In this document: in pieces, positions 16,447-24,054 of the stretch
Position numbering within the stretch: the stretch's first letter is position 1
How the letters are laid out: each line of letters opens with the position of its first letter
Assembly (NCBI RefSeq): GCF_900177325.1
Contig: NZ_FXBL01000004.1
Span: forward strand, 2,914,001 to 2,978,000
Reading direction: 5' to 3'
DNA length: 64,000 nucleotides
From: Mesorhizobium australicum
GTDB taxonomy: Bacteria; Pseudomonadota; Alphaproteobacteria; Rhizobiales; Rhizobiaceae
Position numbers and translations under genes: made by a program
The notes under the pieces: generated by a model
The model's input: only the letters and a program-made list of their open reading frames with translations
What the model was told of the DNA's origin: nothing
The model's database searches: none

Positions 16447-16453
16447 GGAGAGA

Positions 16454-17380
16454 ATGCCCATGACCCTCTTTCTTCCCAATGCGCGGACGCGCCGTGCTGC
16501 CATGTGGGCGGCGGCCGTCGCGCTGACGCTCGCGGCGCTCGCGGCACCGACGCCGAAGGCGCATTCGGCCGAGGATGTCGCCGGCGTTGCGAAGGCGAAA
16601 CGCATCGTCGCGATCGGCGGCTCGGTGACCGAGATCGTCTATGCGCTGGGCGAGGAGGGTCGGCTGATCGCGCGCGATTCGACCGGCCTCTATCCGCCGG
16701 CCGCGCTTGCCCTGCCGGACATCGGCTACATGCGGGCGATCTCGCCGGAGAACGTGCTCGGCATCAATCCGGACGGGATCCTCACCATCGAGGGTAGCGG
16801 CCCGCCCGAGGCGATTGAGGTGCTGAAGAAGGCGAGCGTTCCCTTCGCCACCGTGCCCGAGAAATTTGACGAGGCCGGTATCCTGGAGAAGATCCGCGTG
16901 GTCGGCACCGCGCTCGGCGTCGAGGACAAGGCAGCGAAACTGTCGGCCGAGGTGAAGGCCGACATCGATGCCGCGATCGCGGCGACGGCCGGAATTGTCG
17001 AGCGCAAGCGGGTGCTGTTCATCCTGTCGATGCAGGGCGGCAAGGCGCTGGCGTCGGGAACCGACACCGCGGCCGACGGCATCATCAGGATGGCCGGCGG
17101 TGTGAACGTGATCTCGGAGTTCCCGGGCTACAAGGCGCTGACCGACGAGGCGATCGTCACCGCCCAGCCCGACCTGATCCTGATGATGGACAGGGGCGGC
17201 GACCACGCGGCGGCGAATGCCGACATGAAGGCGCATCCGGCGCTGTCGCAGACGCCGGCGGTGCAGAACGACGCCATCGTGCGGATGGACGGCGCCTATC
17301 TCCTCGGCTTCGGGCCGCGGACGGCGGCCGCGGCGCGCGACCTCGCCAAGGCGCTCTACGGCGACCGCGTCCTGAACTGA
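16454..17380 (+). CDS. hmuT: Periplasmic heme-binding protein HmuT
   Basis: This 308-residue solute-binding protein has an N-terminal signal peptide (about 1-36, through AAPTPKAHSAE). A BtuF/FepB-type fold follows: RIVAIGGSVTEIVYALGEEG, then DIGYMRAISPENVLGINPDG. It captures heme released by the receptor and delivers it to HmuUV. The start codon is the first of two close ATGs (ATGCCCATG), each behind GAGGAGA. Confidence 0.93.
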   Translation: MPMTLFLPNARTRRAAMWAAAVALTLAALAAPTPKAHSAEDVAGVAKAKRIVAIGGSVTEIVYALGEEGRLIARDSTGLYPPAALALPDIGYMRAISPENVLGINPDGILTIEGSGPPEAIEVLKKASVPFATVPEKFDEAGILEKIRVVGTALGVEDKAAKLSAEVKADIDAAIAATAGIVERKRVLFILSMQGGKALASGTDTAADGIIRMAGGVNVISEFPGYKALTDEAIVTAQPDLILMMDRGGDHAAANADMKAHPALSQTPAVQNDAIVRMDGAYLLGFGPRTAAAARDLAKALYGDRVLN

Positions 17381-17389
17381 GTAGGGCCG

Positions 17390-18487
17390 GTGCTACAGAA
17401 AGTATCAGATGTGCCGGCCGCGGTCCGGAAGCCCTCAGCCGAGGGCGACCGGCGCCAGCGGGCCCGGATCGCCATCGTCATCCTCGCCGTCGCGCTCTGC
17501 GCGGCTTTTCTTTTCAGCCTGGCCTCCGGCGCCTCGGATGCATCCGCGCTGTCGGTGCTCGGCGAGCTGCTGGGGATCGGCGCGGAGGGCGCGATGTCGG
17601 CGCGCGACCGCATCATCGTCATGGACATCCGCCTGCCGCGCGCCGTGCTCGGCGTGCTGATCGGAGCCGCACTTGCCGTGTCCGGCGCGGTGATGCAGGG
17701 CCTGTTCCGCAACCCGCTCGCCGATCCGGGCCTGGTCGGCGTGTCGGCCGGCGCCGGGCTTGGCGCGATCTCGATCATAGTGCTCGGCGGCACCGCGCTT
17801 GCGCCGTTGACCGCACTGCTCGGTATCTATTCGTTGCCGCTGGCGGCGTTCTGCGGCGGCCTGCTGACGACGCTGGTGCTCTACCGCGTCGCGACCCGGC
17901 GCGGCCAGACGTCGGTCGCGACCATGCTGCTCGCCGGCATCGCGCTCGGCGCCATGGCCGGCGCACTGTCGGGACTGCTGGTCTACATGGCCGACGACCG
18001 GCAGCTGCGCGACCTGACGTTCTGGGGGCTCGGCTCGCTCGCCGGCGCAACCTGGATCAAGATCGCGGCCGCCGGCCCGATCATCGCGGCGGCACTCGTC
18101 GCGGCGCCCTTCCTGGCGCGCGGGCTGAATGCGCTGTCGCTCGGCGAATCGACTGCCAACCATCTCGGCATCCCCGTGCAGCGGGTGAAGTCGGTGGCGA
18201 TCGTCACGGTGGCCGGCGCAGTGGGCGCGTCTGTGGCGGTTTCGGGCGGCATCGGCTTCGTCGGCATCGTGGTGCCGCATCTGCTGCGGCTGGTGATCGG
18301 CCCGGACAACCGCTACCTGCTTCCGGCCGCGGCCGTGCTGGGCGCCAGCCTGCTGCTTCTGGCGGATTCGGTCAGCCGCACCATCGTGGCACCCGCCGAA
18401 CTGCCGATCGGCATCGTCACGGCCGCTGTCGGCGCGCCGTTCTTCCTCTGGATCCTGCTGCGCAAGCGCGGCGTCATAGACCTGTGA
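17390..18487 (+). CDS. hmuU: Heme ABC transporter permease HmuU
   Basis: This is a 365-residue FecCD-family permease with many membrane helices. Family hallmarks include RLPRAVLGVLIGAALAVSGA, GLFRNPLADPGLVGVSAGAG and GFVGIVVPHLLRLVIGPDN. It forms the channel for heme together with HmuV. A GTG start is used, ten bases after the hmuT stop; the charged 30-residue N-terminus (RKPSAEGDRRQRARI) precedes the first helix. Its stop lies nine bases before the best hmuV start. Confidence 0.93.
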   Translation: MLQKVSDVPAAVRKPSAEGDRRQRARIAIVILAVALCAAFLFSLASGASDASALSVLGELLGIGAEGAMSARDRIIVMDIRLPRAVLGVLIGAALAVSGAVMQGLFRNPLADPGLVGVSAGAGLGAISIIVLGGTALAPLTALLGIYSLPLAAFCGGLLTTLVLYRVATRRGQTSVATMLLAGIALGAMAGALSGLLVYMADDRQLRDLTFWGLGSLAGATWIKIAAAGPIIAAALVAAPFLARGLNALSLGESTANHLGIPVQRVKSVAIVTVAGAVGASVAVSGGIGFVGIVVPHLLRLVIGPDNRYLLPAAAVLGASLLLLADSVSRTIVAPAELPIGIVTAAVGAPFFLWILLRKRGVIDL

Positions 18488-18495
18488 GAAGCGCC

Positions 18496-19287
18496 ATGAT
18501 CGAGCTCAGCAAGGTTTCGGTCGACATCGGATCGAAGCGGATCGTCTCCGACGTGTCGTTCGCCGCGCAGGCGGGCGAGGTGACGGCGATCGTCGGGCCG
18601 AACGGCTCCGGCAAGACGACGCTCCTGAAGGCGATCTCGGGCGAATGGACCTATCACGGCTCGGTCAAGCTCGCCGGCCGTGAGCTGCGGACGATGAAAT
18701 TGTGGGAAGCGGCGGGCTTCCGCGCCGTGCTGCCGCAGGCGACCACGCTGTCGTTTCCCTTCACCGTGCTCGAAATCGTCCGGCTCGGCCTGACGAGCGG
18801 CCGTTCCGGCGTGAGCGGATCGGCGCTGGAGCTGCTGGCCGAGGAGGCGCTGGAACGTGTCGACCTGGCGGGCTTCGCGGGACGGTTCTACCAGGAACTC
18901 TCGGGCGGCGAGCAGCAGCGGGTGCAGCTTGCCCGCGTGCTGTGCCAGGTCTGGCAGCCGGTGCTCGACGGCCAGGCGCGCTTCCTGCTGCTCGACGAGC
19001 CGGTGTCGAGCCTCGACATCAAGCACCAGCTGATCATCATGGGCATCGCGCGCGACTTCGCCAAAGCCGGCGGCGGCGTGATCGCCATCCTGCACGACCT
19101 CAACCTGACGGCGATGTTCGCCGACAGGATCGTGATGATGCACCGGGGCAGGGCGGAGGCGGTCGGACGGCCGGCGGAAGTGCTCGTGGACGAGCGGATC
19201 AGCCGGGTGTTCGAATGCGGCCTGCGCGTCGGCGTCACGCCCGCGGCGGGCGCGCCGTTCGTGCTGCCTCAGTCGGCGACGCTGTAG
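18496..19287 (+). CDS. hmuV: Heme ABC transporter ATP-binding protein HmuV
   Basis: This is a 263-residue ATPase. The Walker A is GPNGSGKTT at 34-42, the signature [16 protein letters not shown], the Walker B LLLDEPVSSLD and the switch His lies in AILHDLN. An upstream in-frame GTG at 18484 would overlap hmuU, but the ATG at 18496 follows GAGAAG at proper spacing and gives the usual MIELSKVSV start. It is the last gene of the hmuPSTUV run, which ends in a REP-like palindrome instead of a classic terminator. Confidence 0.94.
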   Translation: MIELSKVSVDIGSKRIVSDVSFAAQAGEVTAIVGPNGSGKTTLLKAISGEWTYHGSVKLAGRELRTMKLWEAAGFRAVLPQATTLSFPFTVLEIVRLGLTSGRSGVSGSALELLAEEALERVDLAGFAGRFYQELSGGEQQRVQLARVLCQVWQPVLDGQARFLLLDEPVSSLDIKHQLIIMGIARDFAKAGGGVIAILHDLNLTAMFADRIVMMHRGRAEAVGRPAEVLVDERISRVFECGLRVGVTPAAGAPFVLPQSATL

Positions 19288-19297
19288 AAAAGACGTT

Positions 19298-19464
19298 CGT
19301 CATGCCGGAGGCCGAAGGCCATCCGGTATCCATTGGCGTGGGCGACTGGAGCGCGGCTTCTTCGCCGTGAATCCGAAACGATAAGACGTCGCAGGTGGAA
19401 CCCGACCGGGGCCAGTTCTCGGAGAAGAATGGGTCCCGGATGGCCTGCGGCCTCCGGGATGACG
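19298..19464. repeat. REP-like palindrome family C, second copy
   Basis: The left arm 19298-19326 starts CGTCATGCCGGAGGCC. The right arm 19435-19464 ends GGCCTCCGGGATGACG, its near-perfect reverse complement (a few mismatches). It lies between the convergent hmuV and rirA genes and shares its outer ends with the perfect copy at 10179-10321. Confidence 0.7.
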
Positions 19465-19492
19465 TCTGCGGATTGAATATGCCGCCGGGCTT

Positions 19493-19954
19493 TTATGCCG
19501 CGGCGACGGGCTGCGCGGGCTGCGGGATGCCGAGAAGCAGGCGGACGTCGGTCCGATCCTTGACGAGATCCTCGATGGTGAAGCTCTCCAGAACCTCGAA
19601 GAAGGCGCCGAGCGCCTTGCGCAGCGCGCTGTTGAGCGCGCAGGAATCGATCAGCGGGCAGTCGACGGCGTCATTCTCAAAGCACTCCGCCATGGCAAAG
19701 TTCTCTTCCGTGACGCGCACGACGTCGAACAGGGTGATCTCGGACGCGGCGCGCGCGAGCCTGACGCCACCGTTGCGGCCACGGACGGTCTCCACCAGGC
19801 GCGCTTCGACAAGCGGCTGCAAGATCTTGAAAAGAAACAGTTCCGACACGTTGTATGCCGACGCGATCTCGGGAATCCGGCTCAGCCGACCGCTGTTGGC
19901 CGCGCAATACATCATGATGCGGACGGCATAGTTGGTCTGACGGGTAAGGCGCAT
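19493..19954 (-). CDS. rirA: Rrf2-family iron regulator RirA
   Basis: This 153-residue winged-helix protein starts MRLTRQTNYAVRIMMYCA. Three cysteines at positions 91, 99 and 105 (ECFENDAVDCPLIDSC) match the Fe-S ligand pattern of RirA, the main iron repressor of Rhizobium and Agrobacterium. With iron present, the [4Fe-4S] form represses uptake genes such as hmu and siderophore loci. The gene faces the end of hmuPSTUV, so regulator and target are physically linked. Other Rrf2 members (IscR, NsrR) have related cysteines, but the local context favours RirA. Confidence 0.88.
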   Translation of the reverse strand: MRLTRQTNYAVRIMMYCAANSGRLSRIPEIASAYNVSELFLFKILQPLVEARLVETVRGRNGGVRLARAASEITLFDVVRVTEENFAMAECFENDAVDCPLIDSCALNSALRKALGAFFEVLESFTIEDLVKDRTDVRLLLGIPQPAQPVAAA

Positions 19955-20059
19955 TGGATCGCTTTCCTTGGACGTTCCGGATTTGCCACCGGTTAACGCC
20001 TATATGCGCCCCTTTTTGGAATTATTCCAGACTAGATTGAGATAAGCTGACAAAAAAGT

Positions 20060-21526
20060 TCAACTTAACCTATCTGCTGGGCGGACGCCGCCGCCTCTGC
20101 CGGTGGCCGCCTCGTAGGCGGCAGCCGCGCGCAGGACACTGGCATCGCGGCGGGGCGGGCCGACGAGCTGGAAACCCATCGGCCGACCCTGGCCGTCGAA
20201 GCCCGCGGGCAGGCTGATGGCCGGGCAGCCGGCCATGGTGGCGAGCGCCGTGACCTCCATCCAGCGATGGTAGCTGTCCATCTTCCGGCCGCCGACCTCG
20301 TCCGGCCAGTGGATGTCGACGCTGAACGGAAACACCTGCGCGGTCGGCAGAGCGAGGAAGTCGTAGCGCTCGAACAGGCGCAGCACCGCCTTGTACCATT
20401 CGGAGCGGACGACCGAGGCGGCGTGAATGGCCGGGGCCTTGAGATCGAGCGCGCCCTCGATCTCCCAGACGGCTTCGGGCTTGAGCAGCGGCCGGCGCGC
20501 CGGATCGTCATAGTGCACCTTGAGCGCACAGCCGCTGGTGGCGTGGCGCAGCGTGATGAACGCCTGCCAGATCCGCTCGAAATCGACGTCGGGGAGATGC
20601 GCCTCGACCGAAAGGCCGATCGGCTCGAAGTCGCCAAGTGCGGCCTCGCAGAGCGCCAGAACGCCGTCCTCGGTGGCGAGATGCCCGCCGAGATCGCCGA
20701 GCCAGGCGATGCGGCTGCGCTCGAGCGGGCGCGACAGCTGCGCGGTGAAATCGGTGTCGACACCGCCGAGCGACAGCGGCGCGCCCGGCTCGTAGCCCGC
20801 CTGCACGGACAGAAGCAGCGCGAGGTCGGCGACGTTGCGGGCCATCGGGCCTTCGACGCCCATCTGGCTGATGAACAGTTCGCCGCCCGGGCCGCTGGGC
20901 ACAAGACCCTGCGAGGGGCGGAAGCCGTAGATGTTGTTCCAGGCGGCGGGATTGCGCAGCGAGCCGCCCATGTCGCTGCCATCGGCGAGCGGAACCATGT
21001 GCAGCGCGGTGGCCACCGCCGCGCCGCCGCTCGATCCGCCCGATGTGAGGTTCTGGTCGAAGGCGTTGCGGGTCGGGCCGAACACCTCGTTGTAGGTCTG
21101 CGAGCCGAAGCCGAATTCCGGCACGTTGGTCTTGCCGATGAAGATGGCGCCGGCGGCGCGCATGCGGGCGACGAAGAAATCGTCTTCCGCAGGCACGAAA
21201 TCCGCGAAGATGCGCGAGCCGAAGGTGGTCCGCAGCCCCCTGGTGCCGGCGATGTCCTTCACTGCCATCGGCAGGCCGAAGAGCGGGCCCGCCGCGCCGC
21301 CTGCCGCCAGGTGCCTGTCGGCCGCATCGGCCTCGGCGAGGATCTCGGCGCGCGGGCGCAGCGACACGATCGCGTTGACCGCCGGATTGACCGCCTCGAT
21401 GCGGTCGAGGAATGCCTCGGAGACCTGTCGGCACGAAAGGTCGCGGGCGCGGATCTTCCGGGCGAGTTCGACGGCGTCGAGGCTGCAGATCGGGCCGGGC
21501 GCGGGGAAGGGCATCGTGGTCATCAT
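20060..21526 (-). CDS. Amidase (amidase-signature family)
   Basis: This 488-residue hydrolase carries the Ser-cisSer-Lys triad: K90 in LPMAVKD, S165 in TSGGSSGG, and the nucleophile S189 in GSDMGGSLR. The C-terminal PAISLPAGFDGQGRPMGFQL is typical of GatA-like amidases. No gatC or gatB is adjacent, so it is more likely a free-standing amidase than the glutamyl-tRNA amidotransferase subunit; the substrate is unknown. The start was set at tandem ATGs (MMTTMPFPAP); the further upstream open frame is non-coding promoter sequence. Confidence 0.85.
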   Translation of the reverse strand: MMTTMPFPAPGPICSLDAVELARKIRARDLSCRQVSEAFLDRIEAVNPAVNAIVSLRPRAEILAEADAADRHLAAGGAAGPLFGLPMAVKDIAGTRGLRTTFGSRIFADFVPAEDDFFVARMRAAGAIFIGKTNVPEFGFGSQTYNEVFGPTRNAFDQNLTSGGSSGGAAVATALHMVPLADGSDMGGSLRNPAAWNNIYGFRPSQGLVPSGPGGELFISQMGVEGPMARNVADLALLLSVQAGYEPGAPLSLGGVDTDFTAQLSRPLERSRIAWLGDLGGHLATEDGVLALCEAALGDFEPIGLSVEAHLPDVDFERIWQAFITLRHATSGCALKVHYDDPARRPLLKPEAVWEIEGALDLKAPAIHAASVVRSEWYKAVLRLFERYDFLALPTAQVFPFSVDIHWPDEVGGRKMDSYHRWMEVTALATMAGCPAISLPAGFDGQGRPMGFQLVGPPRRDASVLRAAAAYEAATGRGGGVRPADRLS

Positions 21527-21638
21527 GCCGACTGGATGCGCGAACGGCAGGCCGCTTGTCAATTTCCGCTTTCGGCTCGAACCGCGAGGCTTTGTGCGAC
21601 GTCCTGTTGACGGTGCGTCGCCGCGAGAAATCATGCAT

Positions 21639-21680
21639 GGTATATATACCGACTTGAATTTTATTGTGCGCTGCACAATA
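21639..21680. promoter_or_regulatory. Palindrome and candidate operator between amidase and GNAT genes
   Basis: Two symmetric elements lie together. GGTATATATACC (21639-21650) is a perfect 12-bp palindrome. TATTGTGC-gct-GCACAATA (21662-21680, starting at T21662) is an 8-bp inverted repeat with a three-base spacer. The second resembles the TTGTGC-NN-TGCA elements upstream of the phasin at 23926-23963. Confidence 0.5.
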
Positions 21681-21736
21681 TCAGCGCCGACGACACGTCG
21701 ATGACTCGCGGGAGGAACACCACGAGGATCGCGCCC

Positions 21737-22285
21737 ATGATGAAGACCAGGCACTCGCACTCCAAGCTCACAGGACAGATCCGCCAGTTGCGGCCGTCCG
21801 ACCTTGCGAATTTTCGCGAGCACCTGCTGCGGCTCGACCCGGAAAGCCGGCGCGACCGCTTCAACGGGATGACGGACGATGTCTTCGTCGCCTCCTATGC
21901 CGCGCGCTGCTTCTCGCAGGGCGCCACCGTGATCGGCTATGTCGAGAATGGCGAGGTGCATGGCGCTGCCGAACTGCATGAGCGCCCGGACCTCGACCCG
22001 CCGACCGGCGAGATCGCCTTCTCGGTGGAGCGGCACCTGCAGCACAAGGGCATCGGCAGCCAGCTGTTCAAGCGCCTGATCGGCCACGCGCTGGCGCTGG
22101 GCTATGAGAGCCTGCGCGTCACCACGCATCCGAACAACCAGGCGATGAAGTCGCTGGCGCGCAAGTTCGACGCGAATCTGCACTTCGAGGACGGCGAGAC
22201 CGTCGGCTCGATCGACCTCACCGGCATGCACATGTCATTCACGACGCACCTGCCCACGGGCAGCGTCATCCGCGCGGTCGTCTGA
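21737..22285 (+). CDS. GNAT-family N-acetyltransferase
   Basis: This 182-residue protein starts MMKTRHSHSK, behind GAGGA. The GNAT motif A is VERHLQHKGIGSQLFKRLIG, preceded by the beta-strand GEIAFSV and followed by TTHPNNQAMKSLARKF. The opening IRQLRPSDLANFREHLLRLD with RRDRFNGM resembles the acetyltransferase domains attached to acetyl-CoA synthetase-like or Pat-type proteins, but here it stands alone. It probably acetylates a protein or small amine using acetyl-CoA. An upstream in-frame ATG at 21701 is possible. Confidence 0.8.
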   Translation: MMKTRHSHSKLTGQIRQLRPSDLANFREHLLRLDPESRRDRFNGMTDDVFVASYAARCFSQGATVIGYVENGEVHGAAELHERPDLDPPTGEIAFSVERHLQHKGIGSQLFKRLIGHALALGYESLRVTTHPNNQAMKSLARKFDANLHFEDGETVGSIDLTGMHMSFTTHLPTGSVIRAVV

Positions 22286-22312
22286 CGACAAGTCGCGCGG
22301 GAGCCGGCAGGT

Positions 22313-22993
22313 CTATCCAAATGCGCCAAAGAGGCGCCTAAAACTGAGGTTGCCTTCCGGACTGAAGCTCACCACGCGGTTGCCGGCGTCGCGGGCCCAG
22401 CGGCGCTCGACCATTTTCTCGAGCATTGCCGCTCCCAGTGCGCCGCCGAGATGGTTGCGCCGCTCGCTCCAGTCGAGGCAGGCGCGGCAGACCGGACGCC
22501 TGCCGCGCTCGAGCGCGTCCAGGTCGACACCGAACTCCGTGACGAAGGCACGGCCGGGTTCGCTCAGGCGCAGGACATCCTCCCCCTCGATGAAGCCGCG
22601 CGCCTCCATTGCCGTGAGCATCGCGACGCCGCGCTCGCCGGCGAGGTGATCGTAGCAGCGGCGCGCCTGGCGCAGCGCCGTGTCCTTCGGGCCGGTGCGC
22701 ACGCGCGTCGCGCCCATGCGCGCCGCAAGTCCCGTCAGCCCCTCGATCACCTGTGCGACGTCGGCGCCCGAGAGCCGGTAATATCGATGGCGGCCCTGCT
22801 TTTCAGCCTTGAGCAGGCCTGCCGCCTCCAGTTTCGTCAGATGGCCGCTGGCGGTCGGCAGCGCGACATGCGCGGCTTCCGCCAGTTCCGACACGGTCAG
22901 CGCACGGCCGTCCATCAGCGCCGTGAGCATGTTGGCACGGGCAGGATCGCCGATCAGCGCAGCGATCGTGGAGATCACGGGACCTTCTTTCAT
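22313..22993 (-). CDS. ArsR-family winged-helix regulator
   Basis: The N-terminal 85 residues of this 226-residue protein form an ArsR helix-turn-helix: ALIGDPARANMLTALMDGRA, then VSELAEAAHVALPTASGHLT and RHRYYRL. The C-terminal domain of about 130 residues includes CRACLDWSERRNHLGGALGA and is typical of a longer subfamily whose ligand is not known to me. It lacks the ELCVCDL metal motif of ArsR/SmtB sensors. It is divergent to a DUF1127 gene, and the perfect inverted repeat between them is a natural operator candidate. Confidence 0.82.
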   Translation of the reverse strand: MKEGPVISTIAALIGDPARANMLTALMDGRALTVSELAEAAHVALPTASGHLTKLEAAGLLKAEKQGRHRYYRLSGADVAQVIEGLTGLAARMGATRVRTGPKDTALRQARRCYDHLAGERGVAMLTAMEARGFIEGEDVLRLSEPGRAFVTEFGVDLDALERGRRPVCRACLDWSERRNHLGGALGAAMLEKMVERRWARDAGNRVVSFSPEGNLSFRRLFGAFG

Positions 22994-23031
22994 AGTTTGA
23001 TGCTAACCGAAGTATGATCGTGTCGCAACGC

Positions 23032-23061
23032 GTATTCTCCGGCAATCGAACCGGAGAATAC
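23032..23061. promoter_or_regulatory. Perfect 11-bp inverted repeat over the DUF1127 ribosome binding site
   Basis: GTATTCTCCGG (23032-23042) and CCGGAGAATAC (23051-23061) pair perfectly around an eight-base loop. The right arm contains GGAGAA, the ribosome binding site of the gene starting at 23064, so in mRNA the hairpin would hide it. As DNA it could equally be an operator for the divergent ArsR-type regulator. Confidence 0.7.
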
Positions 23062-23063
23062 AC

Positions 23064-23285
23064 ATGATGAGATCGACAGCGATGGCGGTCGCGACGGCGG
23101 CCGGCAGCGCCGGAAGGGCGCTTGCCGACATTGGCGCAAACGCCTTCGCGCTGCTGTGCCTGGCATTTGCCCGGTCACGGCAGCGCCGCGCATTGGCGGA
23201 ACTGGACGAGCGCCTGCTGCGCGATATCGGCCGCACCGCAGAAGAAGCCCGACGCGAAGCGGCCAAGCCGGCCTGGCGCGGTTGA
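23064..23285 (+). CDS. DUF1127 (YjiS-like) small protein
   Basis: This is a 73-residue protein. The C-terminal half carries the DUF1127 signature RRALAELDERLLRDIGRTAE; the N-terminal part is hydrophobic and Ala-rich. DUF1127 proteins are short, arginine-rich and in Agrobacterium and Rhodobacter have been tied to phosphate/carbon homeostasis and RNA turnover; the role of this one is unknown. An 11-bp hairpin covers its ribosome binding site, and a strong terminator follows ten bases after the stop, so it is a self-contained unit. Confidence 0.85.
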   Translation: MMRSTAMAVATAAGSAGRALADIGANAFALLCLAFARSRQRRALAELDERLLRDIGRTAEEARREAAKPAWRG

Positions 23286-23294
23286 CCCATGCAC

Positions 23295-23326
23295 AAACCC
23301 CGCCGGATCGCTCCGGCGGGGTTTTT
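23295..23326 (+). terminator. Intrinsic terminator after the DUF1127 gene
   Basis: A 13-bp perfect stem, AAACCCCGCCGGA with TCCGGCGGGGTTT, has a four-base loop (TCGC) and ends in a T run. The A run on the 5' side lets it also serve the convergent phasin transcript. Confidence 0.92.
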
Positions 23327-23362
23327 CTTGATGCGAACTGCTGTTGACGCGGGACGCTACGC

Positions 23363-23842
23363 TTACGCGGCCTTCTTGGTGTAGAGGGCCGAAATCTCGG
23401 ACTGGATGGTCTTGGCGCCGTCGACGGCAGCCACGCGGGCGGCCTCGGCGGCTTCGCGGGCGCGCTCGAAGTTCGAGCGGGCGCTGTCGCGGACATAGTC
23501 GACCTGGATCTGCGCCGCCTCGTTGAGCGATTTGGCAGTCGCGACTTTCTCGACCGTGGCGAGCGCGTGGCGGACATTGGCGAGCGAGGCTTCGACAAGC
23601 CCGCGGGTGAAATCGGCATAGCCGCTGACGAGCGAGGTCGCGAAGGTCTCGGCGCGATGCGTGGCGCTCTTGACGTCCTCGTGCAGGTTTTCCGCGCGCT
23701 CCTGAGCGTCGGTTGCCATGCGCTTGACGAAGTCGCGCGCGGCGGCGGGAACTTCCATTTTCGACTGAACGGTTTCGACGGCTTCGGACAGCGCCGACAT
23801 GGCGTCCTGGGCGACGGAAGCGGGATTGGTGGCCTTGGCCAT
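23363..23842 (-). CDS. Phasin-family protein
   Basis: This 159-residue all-helical protein starts MAKATNPASVAQDAMSALSE behind GGAGAA. The phasin_2 pattern is visible in AAARDFVKRMATDAQERAEN and in SARSNFERAREAAEAARVAA. Phasins coat polyhydroxybutyrate granules in the cytosol. The upstream region carries two TTGTGC-NN-TGCA-like elements that may bind the granule-linked repressor PhaR. A second, less typical phasin-like gene lies at 25412. Confidence 0.85.
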   Translation of the reverse strand: MAKATNPASVAQDAMSALSEAVETVQSKMEVPAAARDFVKRMATDAQERAENLHEDVKSATHRAETFATSLVSGYADFTRGLVEASLANVRHALATVEKVATAKSLNEAAQIQVDYVRDSARSNFERAREAAEAARVAAVDGAKTIQSEISALYTKKAA

Positions 23843-23925
23843 GATATTCTCCATCCTCATAAAGGGAGCAACGGGGTCGCCTCGTTCACCATGACCCGAG
23901 GCTTAGCCGGCATATAGGTCGGCTA

Positions 23926-23963
23926 TTGTGCATTGCAACATAAGATTTGTGTGCACTGCAAAA
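23926..23963. promoter_or_regulatory. Tandem candidate PhaR operators upstream of the phasin
   Basis: TTGTGCATTGCAACA (23926-23940) and TTGTGTGCACTGCAAAA (23947-23963) share TGC-A/C-TGCA cores. PhaR proteins of Alphaproteobacteria bind paired TGC/GCA elements in phasin promoters, so this is a reasonable site, but assignment to PhaR is inference. Confidence 0.5.
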
Positions 23964-24054
23964 AATACCGTGATTGCAGCGCCCGGCGAAGGGCAGGGGT
24001 GGCGCGCATGGCCGCGGACGCCTAGATCACGACGGACCAGCCGGATCGCATTCC

